From contig CADBNA010000329.1 in NCBI GenBank assembly GCA_902795835.1, forward strand, positions 1-15,440: a DNA stretch of 15,440 nucleotides. The letters are read 5' to 3'. Below are positions 1-7,178 of the stretch, one piece after another (position 1 is the stretch's first letter; each line of letters begins with the position of its first letter). Made by a program: the position numbers and the translations under genes. This DNA is from an uncultured Lachnospiraceae bacterium (GTDB lineage Bacteria > Bacillota_A > Clostridia > Lachnospirales > Lachnospiraceae). The notes beneath the pieces were generated by a model that was not told the origin of the DNA, did not search any database, and saw only the letters and a list, made by a program, of their open reading frames with translations.

Positions 1-695
1 TTACCGTTTTTCTGTACAGAGATTCACAGGACCGTCTGATCGCGACGGTAAAAGAGCCCGCCCTGGAGCTGGGAGGCCTGGCCGTGCTCCGCGTCCGGGA
101 AGTAAGCAGGATCGGGGCATTTCTGGACTGGGGCCTGGAGAAGGACCTGTTTTTGCCCTTCCGGGAGCAGACGGTCCATGTAAAAGAAGGAGATGAGGTC
201 CTTGTGTCCCTGTACACAGACAAGAGCGGCCGGCTCTGCGCAACGATGAAGGTTTATCCGTATCTGAGCACGCGGGCACCCTATGTGACCGGCGATATAG
301 TGAAGGGGCGCGTGTATGAGCGCAGCGGAAATTTCGGCGTGTTTCTCGCAGTTGACGACAGGTATTCGGCGCTGATTCCGAAAAAGGAGGCGCAGGGAAC
401 CTACACGCCCGGAGAGATCCTGGAGGTGCGCATCACAGAGATCCGGGAAGACGGAAAGCTCACGGTCTCGCCCCGGCAGAAGGCATATATCCAGATGAAC
501 ACAGACGCTGACGAAATCCGGGCCCGGATGGAGGAACTGGGGGGAAGCCTGCCATTCGACGACAAGGCTTCGCCCGACCGGATCAGTGAGGAATTCGGCA
601 TCTCCAAGGCGGCGTTCAAGAGGGCAGTCGGTCATCTGCTCAAGGAAGGTGCCGTTGAGATCCGTGACGGGAGAATCTGGCTGCGAAAGGAGTAA
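1..695 (+). CDS. cvfB: CvfB-family S1 RNA-binding protein (5' end cut off by the window)
   Basis: The reading frame is open from the first bases (first full codon at position 3), so this gene starts upstream. A GTG at 84 lies inside a conserved S1 domain and is not the start. About 230 residues are visible. They comprise the end of a first S1-like OB fold (VFLYRDSQDRLIAT), a second S1 domain with the family signature IGAFLDWGLEKDLFLPF, a third S1 domain (GRVYERSGNFGVFLAVDD), and a C-terminal winged helix (SEEFGISKAAFKRAVGHLLKEG). This order is that of CvfB (YitL in B. subtilis), a cytoplasmic RNA-binding protein that affects virulence-factor expression in Staphylococcus. Its exact RNA targets are unclear. 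Full-length members have about 280-300 residues, so roughly 50-60 are missing. The stop lies 4 bases before dnaE, suggesting co-transcription. The family call is firm; the biological role here is inferred. Confidence 0.9.
   Translation, partial: TVFLYRDSQDRLIATVKEPALELGGLAVLRVREVSRIGAFLDWGLEKDLFLPFREQTVHVKEGDEVLVSLYTDKSGRLCATMKVYPYLSTRAPYVTGDIVKGRVYERSGNFGVFLAVDDRYSALIPKKEAQGTYTPGEILEVRITEIREDGKLTVSPRQKAYIQMNTDADEIRARMEELGGSLPFDDKASPDRISEEFGISKAAFKRAVGHLLKEGAVEIRDGRIWLRKE
686..692 (+). promoter_or_regulatory. Ribosome binding site of dnaE
   Basis: AAAGGAG lies 7 bases before the ATG at 700 and inside the last codons of cvfB. It decides the dnaE start: the frame stays open back to 586, but that extra segment only reads cvfB sequence out of frame and has no counterpart in DnaE proteins. 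Confidence 0.85.
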
Positions 696-699
696 TCCC

Positions 700-3600
700 A
701 TGCGTTTTACACACCTGCACGTCCACACGGAATACAGCCTCCTGGACGGATCCAACAAGATAAAAGAATACGTATCCCGCGTCAGGGAACTGGGTATGGA
801 CAGCGCTGCCATCACGGACCACGGTGTGATGTACGGGGCGATCGAATTCTACAAGGAGTGCCTGGATCAGGGAATCCGTCCGATCCTCGGCTGCGAAGTC
901 TATGTGGCGCCGGGATCCCGCTTTGACCGTGAGCAGGGCGCAAATGACGACCGGTATTATCATCTTGTTCTGCTTGCGGAGAACAACACCGGCTATGACA
1001 ACCTGAAGAAGATCGTTTCCAGGGGCTTCACCGAGGGTTATTATTACAAACCGCGGATCGATCTGGAGCTGCTGCGCGAGTATCATGAGGGAATCATTGC
1101 CAGTTCAGCCTGCCTTGCAGGAGAGGTTTCCCGGAATCTGGCCCGGGGCGGATATGAAGAGGCGAAGGCTGCCGCCCTCCGGTATGCGGAGATTTTTGGC
1201 AGGGACAATTTCTTTCTGGAACTGCAGGACACGGGGGTGCCGGAGCAGAAGGCGGTCAATGCGCAGCTGCTCCGCATGAGCGAAGAGACGGGACTGGATC
1301 TGATCTGTACGAATGACTGCCATTATACCTACGCGGAGGATGCTGACCCGCATGATATCCTCCTGTGCATCCAGACAGGGAAAAAGCTGTCCGATGAGAA
1401 CCGCATGCGCTATGAGGGAGGGCAGTACTATGTAAAATCTCCCGAGGAGATGGCCGCTCTCTTTCCCTATGCGCCGCAGGCATTGGAAAATACGCAGAAA
1501 ATTGCGGAACGCTGTAATGTCAGTATCCGGTTCCATGAACTCAAGCTGCCGAAATTTGATGTCCCGGACGGCTATACCTCCGCTTCCTACCTGCAGGAAC
1601 TGTGCAGGACCGGTCTGGAGAGGCGCTATCATCCGGTTACGGAAGAACTCCGGGAACGGCTGGATTATGAACTTGACGTCATCCGGAGCATGGGTTTTGT
1701 GGACTACTTTCTTATTGTCTGGGACTATGTCCGTTTTGCCAAGGAGCACGGCATCATAGTCGGACCGGGGCGCGGCAGCGCCGCCGGCTCTCTGGTGTCT
1801 TACTGTCTGGACATTACCACGCTGGATCCCATGAAATACAGCCTGCTGTTCGAGAGGTTCCTGAATCCGGAACGCGTGTCAATGCCGGATATTGATGTGG
1901 ATTTCTGCTTCGAGCGAAGGCAGGAGGTTATCGACTATGTCGTGAGAAAATACGGCCCGGACCGGGTCGTTCAGATCGTAACGTTCGGTACGCTGGCGGC
2001 GCGCGGCGTCATCCGCGACGTGGGCCGCGTGATGGACCTGCCCTATTCCCGCTGTGACGCCATCGCAAAGATGATTCCGAATGAGCTGAATATCACGATC
2101 GACAAGGCCCTGGCCATGAACCAGGACCTGAAAAAACTCTGTGATGAGGATGAAGAAGTCCGCCGTCTGATCGAAATGTCCCGCAGACTGGAGGGGCTGC
2201 CGCGGCACACATCCATGCATGCCGCGGGTGTTGTCATTTCCTCCCGTCCGGTCGATGAATTCGTGCCACTCTCAAGAGCGGCGGACGGGACCATTACCAC
2301 ACAGTACACGATGACAACGCTGGAGGAACTGGGCCTTCTTAAAATGGACTTTCTCGGCCTGCGCACCCTGACCGTGATCCAGAACGCCCGGATGCTGGCC
2401 GGGCAGGAGAGCGGGGCGCCCATAGACCTGGATGCCATTGACTACAATGATCCGGCCGTGATGGCCATGATCGGCGCCGGGAAATGCGAAGGGGTATTCC
2501 AGCTGGAGTCGGCAGGCATGAAAAGCTTCATGAAAGAACTGAAGCCGCAGTCTCTGGAGGATATCATAGCCGGCGTTGCCCTGTACCGTCCGGGCCCCAT
2601 GGATTTTATTCCCCAGTATATTCGGGGAAAGAGCCGGCCTGACCTGGTGCAGTATGAGTGTCCCCAGCTGAAGCCGATTCTGGAACCGACCTATGGCTGT
2701 ATTGTCTATCAGGAGCAGGTCATGCAGATCGTGCGGGATCTGGCAGGCTATACCTACGGCGGAAGCGACGTTCTGCGCAGGGCCATGTCAAAGAAAAAGG
2801 CGAAGGTCATGGAGGAGGAGCGCCAGAATTTCGTCTACGGCAATCCGGAGAAAGGGATTCCCGGGTGCATCAGCAGAGGGATCTCCGAGCAGACGGCAAA
2901 TCACATCTACGACGAGATGCTGGATTTTGCAAAATACGCCTTCAACAAGTCACATGCGGCGGCATATGCCATCGTATCCTTCCAGACTGCCTGGCTGAAA
3001 TACTACCATCCGGTTGCCTTCATGGCTGCCCTGATGACATCCTGTATTGACAATCCCGGAAAGGTTGCAGAATATATTCTGCACTGCAGGCAGCTGGGAA
3101 TCGGGATCCTGCCGCCGGACATCAACAGGAGCAGAGGCACATTTTCCGTAGAAGACGGAAAGATCCGGTATGCCCTGACCGCTGTCAAGGGCATCGGCCG
3201 GCCGGTCATGCAGGCGATCGAAGAGGAGAGGGAACGGAACGGCCCGTTCCAGAGTCTGCAGGATTTCTGCCGCAGACTTGACACCAGGGAGGTCAACAAG
3301 AGGACACTGGAAAGCTTTATCAAGGCAGGCGCCTTTGACTCGCTCGGCGGGACGCGCAGGCAGTTTCTGCAGGTTTACACCCTGGTGATGGATCAGACGG
3401 CCCTGGAGAGAAAAAGCAGCCTCACGGGGCAGATGAATCTCTTTGATTTTATGGGAGAGGATGACCGGAAAGCCATGGAGATCCGGCTGCCGGATGTGGG
3501 CGAATTTTCGGCGGAAGAGAAGCTGGCCTTTGAAAAAGAAGTGACAGGGATTTACATCAGCGGACACCCCCTGCAGGATTATGAAAACCGGTGGAGAAAA

Positions 3601-4182
3601 AGCGTCACGAATGTAAGCACGGATTTTCAGCCGGACGGGGAAACCGGAATGCCCAGAGTGCCGGATCAGGCCAGAGCCGTGATCGGCGGCATCATTACGG
3701 AGAAAACCATTAAATACACAAAAAACAGCCAGACGATGGCTTTTGTGACGCTGGAAGATCTGGTGGGAACAACGGAAGTCATTGTATTTCCGAAGAATTA
3801 TGAGAGATACGCTTCCCTGCTTGAAGAGGATGCCAAAGTCTTTGCAGAGGGCCGGGTTTCCGCGGAAGAGGACAAACCGGCCAAGCTGATCCTGGACAGG
3901 CTGTACCCCTTTTCTGATGCGTCGGCGGAACTCTGGCTGCAGTTCGCAGACAGGGCGTCTTATGAGAGTCGGGCCGAACAGGTGCAGAGTCTGCTGCCGG
4001 CAGAAGGCGGAAATGACCGCATTGTCATATACCTGCGGGCGGAGAAGGCTATGAAAAAGCTGTCACGCGGCGTAAATCTGATGCAGGACCGTTCTCTTCC
4101 CGGCAGGATGGAAACCCTTCTTGGCAGGGATAATGTGCGTGTCGTGGAAAAGGGCATTGAAAAGAAGGGAAAAATGCATTAA
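700..4182 (+). CDS. dnaE: DNA polymerase III alpha subunit, DnaE type
   Basis: This 1160-residue protein is the catalytic alpha subunit of a C-family replicative DNA polymerase. The N-terminal PHP domain (about residues 3-210) begins HLHVHTEYSLLDG. All nine residues expected to bind metal seem present: H7, H9, D16, H41, E66, H88, C138, D206 and H208. The polymerase core follows, with the GPGRGSAAGS phosphate-binding region, the catalytic aspartates of PDIDVDF (D397-D401) and the third carboxylate in KMDFLGLRTLT (D550). Further on come RPGPMDFIPQYIRG, a helix-hairpin-helix region and an OB fold near residues 990-1065 (IGGIITEKTIKYTKNSQT). The length matches E. coli DnaE, also 1160. There is no DnaQ-like exonuclease insertion of the PolC kind. 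In Clostridia DnaE usually works beside PolC, which is not in this window. The gene sits 4 bases after cvfB and 41 bases before pfkA. Confidence 0.97.
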   Translation: MRFTHLHVHTEYSLLDGSNKIKEYVSRVRELGMDSAAITDHGVMYGAIEFYKECLDQGIRPILGCEVYVAPGSRFDREQGANDDRYYHLVLLAENNTGYDNLKKIVSRGFTEGYYYKPRIDLELLREYHEGIIASSACLAGEVSRNLARGGYEEAKAAALRYAEIFGRDNFFLELQDTGVPEQKAVNAQLLRMSEETGLDLICTNDCHYTYAEDADPHDILLCIQTGKKLSDENRMRYEGGQYYVKSPEEMAALFPYAPQALENTQKIAERCNVSIRFHELKLPKFDVPDGYTSASYLQELCRTGLERRYHPVTEELRERLDYELDVIRSMGFVDYFLIVWDYVRFAKEHGIIVGPGRGSAAGSLVSYCLDITTLDPMKYSLLFERFLNPERVSMPDIDVDFCFERRQEVIDYVVRKYGPDRVVQIVTFGTLAARGVIRDVGRVMDLPYSRCDAIAKMIPNELNITIDKALAMNQDLKKLCDEDEEVRRLIEMSRRLEGLPRHTSMHAAGVVISSRPVDEFVPLSRAADGTITTQYTMTTLEELGLLKMDFLGLRTLTVIQNARMLAGQESGAPIDLDAIDYNDPAVMAMIGAGKCEGVFQLESAGMKSFMKELKPQSLEDIIAGVALYRPGPMDFIPQYIRGKSRPDLVQYECPQLKPILEPTYGCIVYQEQVMQIVRDLAGYTYGGSDVLRRAMSKKKAKVMEEERQNFVYGNPEKGIPGCISRGISEQTANHIYDEMLDFAKYAFNKSHAAAYAIVSFQTAWLKYYHPVAFMAALMTSCIDNPGKVAEYILHCRQLGIGILPPDINRSRGTFSVEDGKIRYALTAVKGIGRPVMQAIEEERERNGPFQSLQDFCRRLDTREVNKRTLESFIKAGAFDSLGGTRRQFLQVYTLVMDQTALERKSSLTGQMNLFDFMGEDDRKAMEIRLPDVGEFSAEEKLAFEKEVTGIYISGHPLQDYENRWRKSVTNVSTDFQPDGETGMPRVPDQARAVIGGIITEKTIKYTKNSQTMAFVTLEDLVGTTEVIVFPKNYERYASLLEEDAKVFAEGRVSAEEDKPAKLILDRLYPFSDASAELWLQFADRASYESRAEQVQSLLPAEGGNDRIVIYLRAEKAMKKLSRGVNLMQDRSLPGRMETLLGRDNVRVVEKGIEKKGKMH

Positions 4183-4210
4183 AATCTTCTTATATCATGG
4201 TATCATGCGA

Positions 4211-4217
4211 AAAGGAG
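4211..4217 (+). promoter_or_regulatory. Ribosome binding site of pfkA
   Basis: AAAGGAG lies 6 bases before the ATG at 4224. It selects that start over an in-frame ATG at 4197, which has no such site and would add nine residues absent from the family. The 41-base gap after dnaE otherwise shows no clear promoter or terminator. Confidence 0.8.
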
Positions 4218-4223
4218 ACAGGT

Positions 4224-5219
4224 ATGGCTGCGGAGCACAAAGTGAAGACAATAGGTATCCTGACCAGCGGCGGTGACGCGCCGGGCATGAATGCGGCGAT
4301 ACGCGCGGCTGTGAGGAGAACGTTAGGAAAAGGGCTGAAGGCAAAAGGAATTCTGAAGGGATATGAAGGCCTCATCAATGAGGAAATCTTTGACATGGGA
4401 GCCCGGGATGTCTCTGATATTATCGGCAAGGGCGGTACGATTCTGTACTCTGCCCGCTGCATGGCCATGCACACGGAAGAAGGCGTGCAGAGAGCCGTGG
4501 ATTCCTGCAGGAAATACGGAATCGACGGCCTGGTGGTGATCGGGGGCGACGGCTCCTTCGCAGGTGCGCAGAAGCTGGCAGAGCACGGCATCAATACGAT
4601 CGGCGTACCCGGCACGATTGACCTGGACATTGCCTGTACAGAGTATACGATCGGCTTTGACACGGCCGTTAATACTGCCATGGAGGCGATTGACAAGGTC
4701 CGCGATACTTCTTCTTCTCATGAGCGGGTCAGCATCATCGAGGTCATGGGGCGCAATGCGGGCTATATCGCTCTGTGGTGCGGCATTGCTGTCGGAGCGG
4801 AGGATGTACTGCTTCCCGAAAAATATGACTACAATGAGCAGGCAATTGTTGATCACATTATTGAGACCCGGAAGAAGGGGAAAAAGCATCACATTATTAT
4901 CAACGCTGAGGGCATCGGTCATTCCCAGGCAATGGCAAAACGAATTGAAGCCGCTACAGGTCTGGATACCCGGGCGACGATTCTGGGCTATATGCAGCGA
5001 GGAGGCAGTCCGACAGGAAAAGACCGCATGTATGCAACGATCATGGGGGCAAAGGCGGTAGATCTCCTGGCTGAGGGCAAGTCGAAGAGAGTTGTGGCCT
5101 ATCACAACGGCGAATTTGTTGATTACGATATCAACGAAGCGCTGTCCATGAAGAAACAGCCTTCTCCGTATGAACTGTCCCTGATTAAGGAACTGTCATA
5201 CAGCTATGTCATTCACTGA
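4224..5219 (+). CDS. pfkA: 6-phosphofructokinase, ATP-dependent type
   Basis: This 331-residue cytoplasmic enzyme phosphorylates fructose 6-phosphate to fructose 1,6-bisphosphate, the committed step of glycolysis. Visible motifs are GILTSGGDAPGMNAAIR (residues 11-27), GGDGSF (107-112), PGTIDLDI (129-136), DTSSSHER, EVMGRNAGYIAL and LGYMQRGGSP. Glycine after GGD (G110) and glycine in PGTID (G130) are the residues of ATP users; pyrophosphate-dependent enzymes usually carry Asp and Lys there. Three positions differ from the E. coli PfkA pattern. TIDND reads TIDLD, keeping the likely catalytic base D133 but losing the Asn. The His of LGHIQRGG, which contacts fructose 6-phosphate, is Tyr. The GRYCGD segment reads GRNAGY. 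The enzyme may therefore have shifted kinetics or be a paralogue of a standard PfkA elsewhere in the genome. It follows dnaE and precedes a TrmH-family gene by 15 bases. Confidence 0.93.
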   Translation: MAAEHKVKTIGILTSGGDAPGMNAAIRAAVRRTLGKGLKAKGILKGYEGLINEEIFDMGARDVSDIIGKGGTILYSARCMAMHTEEGVQRAVDSCRKYGIDGLVVIGGDGSFAGAQKLAEHGINTIGVPGTIDLDIACTEYTIGFDTAVNTAMEAIDKVRDTSSSHERVSIIEVMGRNAGYIALWCGIAVGAEDVLLPEKYDYNEQAIVDHIIETRKKGKKHHIIINAEGIGHSQAMAKRIEAATGLDTRATILGYMQRGGSPTGKDRMYATIMGAKAVDLLAEGKSKRVVAYHNGEFVDYDINEALSMKKQPSPYELSLIKELSYSYVIH

Positions 5220-5234
5220 GAAGGGAAATCCGGG

Positions 5235-6011
5235 ATGATCACTTCAGCTGACAATCCGCAGATCAGACACATCATACGACTGAATACAAAAGCACGCGCC
5301 CGGCGGGAAGCCGGGTGTTTTGCTGTGGAGGGGATCCGTATTTTCCGGGAGATACCGGAGGAGCTTCGCGGGCAGGTTTACGTCTCCGAATCCTTTCTCC
5401 GGTCACACGGCGATGTGCTGGGCGATACGCCTGCCGAGACGGTCTCTGACCGCCTGTTTTCCAGAATGTGCGATACGCAGACCCCGCAGGGGATTCTGAC
5501 GGTGGTCCGGATGCCGCATTATACCAGGGAACAGCTGCTGGGCGCGAAGGATACAGCACCGCTCATCCTGCTTCTGGAAGACCTGCAGGATCCGGGAAAT
5601 GTAGGCACCATTCTCCGCACGGCGGAAGGAGCCGGCGTCACGGGCGTATTTCTGAGCAGCCGGACAGCAGATATCTTTTCGCCAAAGGTGATCCGGTCTA
5701 CAATGGGATCCGTGTTCCGGGTGCCGTTCCGGCAGGAGCCGGATCTGAAGGAAGTGACAGAGTGGCTTGCCGGCAGAAACGTTGTATCTTATGCAGCGCA
5801 TCTGGCCGGATCTTCGGAGTATACCGAGCCGGATTATTCGCAGGGAACGGCTTTCCTTATCGGCAATGAGGGAAACGGTCTGTCAGACGCGCTTTCCGAA
5901 GCGGCATCCTGCCGCATCCGCATTCCCATGGAAGGACAGGTCGAATCCCTGAATGCGGCCGTATCCGCTGCCGTGCTGCTGTACGAGGCTCACCGGCAGA
6001 GACGCGGCTGA
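5235..6011 (+). CDS. TrmH/SpoU-family RNA 2'-O-methyltransferase
   Basis: This 258-residue protein should transfer a methyl group from S-adenosylmethionine to a ribose 2'-hydroxyl in tRNA or rRNA. The N-terminal part (1-105) resembles the SpoU substrate-binding domain, with KARARREAGCFAVEGIRIF. The C-terminal half is the trefoil-knot SPOUT domain with all three motifs: LQDPGNVGTILRTAEGAG (117-134), SPKVIRSTMGSVFRVP (149-164), and FLIGNEGNGLSD (207-218) followed by the loop MEGQVESLNAAVSAA. These supply the usual Asn, Arg and Ser-Leu-Asn residues of the active site and knot. It resembles B. subtilis YsgA and RlmB-like enzymes; the modified nucleotide cannot be read from sequence. The start at 5235 is preceded by GAGAAGGG overlapping the pfkA stop, so it likely shares the pfkA transcript. 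It ends 17 bases from the convergent lipid kinase gene, and no standard terminator is seen there. Confidence 0.92.
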   Translation: MITSADNPQIRHIIRLNTKARARREAGCFAVEGIRIFREIPEELRGQVYVSESFLRSHGDVLGDTPAETVSDRLFSRMCDTQTPQGILTVVRMPHYTREQLLGAKDTAPLILLLEDLQDPGNVGTILRTAEGAGVTGVFLSSRTADIFSPKVIRSTMGSVFRVPFRQEPDLKEVTEWLAGRNVVSYAAHLAGSSEYTEPDYSQGTAFLIGNEGNGLSDALSEAASCRIRIPMEGQVESLNAAVSAAVLLYEAHRQRRG

Positions 6012-6028
6012 ACAGGCCGGCCGTGGGG

Positions 6029-7078
6029 CTATACGATGAGGTTCAGCATGCCCGGAATGCATTCAACGGTGACATCGTCACTCTGCACGCTGACTTCACC
6101 GTCTGTGTGGACCCAGAGAGGCTCAGCCGTGCGGATACGCACCTTTTTCACCTGAAAGGGATTCACGCCGCGAATCGAGTAATACCTGCCGGCGTGTGCG
6201 GCCGGAAAGGACAGGAGCGCTTTGGGAACGGAGATGTCGCCGATGACGACAAGGTTCAGCTTCCCGTCTGAATCGGAAGCGTCCGGTGCAAACCGGTAGC
6301 CTCCTCCTTCATATGGTTCATTCAGGATGGCGGAAAAGAGCATCCTGTCGGTGTGGAAGGTGCGCCCGTCATCCATCTCAACATCTGCACGCACTCTGGG
6401 ACTGGTAAAGATCTGCCGGACGCCGATAAATCCATATGTGACGCGGCCCAGATGGAACCTGTTGAAGAAGTCTTTCACCGGGGAGGAAAGGGCCTCCTCG
6501 CAGATAGAGGCATCATATCCGATGCCGGCGCTGACACAGAACAGACGCTGCAAGGGGCCGGAAGAGCCGTCTCCGTCCCGCCCGGAATCATACAGTCTTG
6601 ACCGGGTATCAGCTGTGCTGCTGCAGGTGATGCGGCCCAGATCGACCGTGCGGCGCAGCCGGCCCGCTGCGATTCTTCGCAGGGCAGCTTCCGGATCCGA
6701 AGGGAGGCCAAGTCCGCGGGCAAAATCATTGCTGGAGCCGACAGGCACGATGCCGATCTGCAGATTACGGAAATCGGACACGCCGTTAATGACTTCGTTG
6801 ATTGTACCGTCTCCGCCGAGGATGATAAGGGTCAGCACATCCTTCTTTGCAAGGTCATCTGCGGAACACCCCTCTCTTTCCGGTGCATCCCATGCATCGG
6901 CCACTTCCGGCAGGCAGCCGGAAGTAATGGCGCCGGCCAGTTCTCTGGCACTGCCGGGGCCTTGGGTATAATACAGGCGGAAGGATCTCTGCTCCCTGCG
7001 GAGCAGTTCCTGAAGCTTATCAATGGTCTGTGTGTCCCTGCCGGACTGAGAAGATGGATTTGCTATCAAATGGTACAT
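6029..7078 (-). CDS. Diacylglycerol kinase-family lipid kinase (YegS/DgkB-like)
   Basis: This 349-residue protein is of the DAGK catalytic family, which phosphorylates diacylglycerol or related lipids with ATP at the inner face of the membrane. The nucleotide-binding GGDGTINEV is at residues 88-96 and VPVGSSNDFARGLG at 111-124, followed by SAGIGYDA (183-190). The C-terminal beta domain has NEPYEGGGYRFAPDASDSDG and HTDGE near the end, as in YegS and DgkB. Two insertions stand out. One, at about 55-80, lies between the first strands and GGDGT. The other is hydrophilic, at about 150-178 (DTRSRLYDSGRDGDGSSG), just before the conserved FxxSAGIG segment. Members are usually about 290-310 residues. 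The ATG at 7076-7078 is supported by AAGGGGG (minus strand, 7086-7092), 7 bases upstream. It appears to be a single-gene unit with its own promoter. The substrate is not determined; lipid recycling after teichoic acid synthesis is one possible role. Confidence 0.9.
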   Translation of the reverse strand: MYHLIANPSSQSGRDTQTIDKLQELLRREQRSFRLYYTQGPGSARELAGAITSGCLPEVADAWDAPEREGCSADDLAKKDVLTLIILGGDGTINEVINGVSDFRNLQIGIVPVGSSNDFARGLGLPSDPEAALRRIAAGRLRRTVDLGRITCSSTADTRSRLYDSGRDGDGSSGPLQRLFCVSAGIGYDASICEEALSSPVKDFFNRFHLGRVTYGFIGVRQIFTSPRVRADVEMDDGRTFHTDRMLFSAILNEPYEGGGYRFAPDASDSDGKLNLVVIGDISVPKALLSFPAAHAGRYYSIRGVNPFQVKKVRIRTAEPLWVHTDGEVSVQSDDVTVECIPGMLNLIV

Positions 7079-7119
7079 ATATGTGCCCCCTTATGGTTTC
7101 TGAATCAGGTCTGTTTCTG

Positions 7120-7148
7120 AGTATACTCGTTTTACACACGTGTTGCAA
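7120..7148 (-). promoter_or_regulatory. Probable promoter of the lipid kinase gene
   Basis: On the minus strand, TTGCAA (7143-7148) is followed after exactly 17 bases by TATACT (7120-7125). This predicts a transcript start near 7113 and a leader of about 35 bases carrying the AAGGGGG ribosome site. The -10 lies in the perfect palindrome AGTATACT (7120-7127), so a TATACT also faces malQ on the plus strand; its -35 partner (TTCTGA, 7098-7103, 18-base spacing) is weak. Confidence 0.55.
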
Positions 7149-7178
7149 ACAGGCTGAGAAAAAACGGAGGATTGTTTT

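Noticed and set aside
586..699. In-frame upstream extension of dnaE by 38 residues
   Set aside because: It overlaps conserved cvfB sequence, has no family counterpart, and a good ribosome site precedes the ATG at 700.
6007..6047. GCTGAAC / GTTCAGC inverted repeat with GGCCGGCC inside, between the methyltransferase and lipid kinase genes
   Set aside because: The 27-base loop is long, no T-run follows on either strand, and both arms lie largely in coding sequence, so it does not qualify as an intrinsic terminator.
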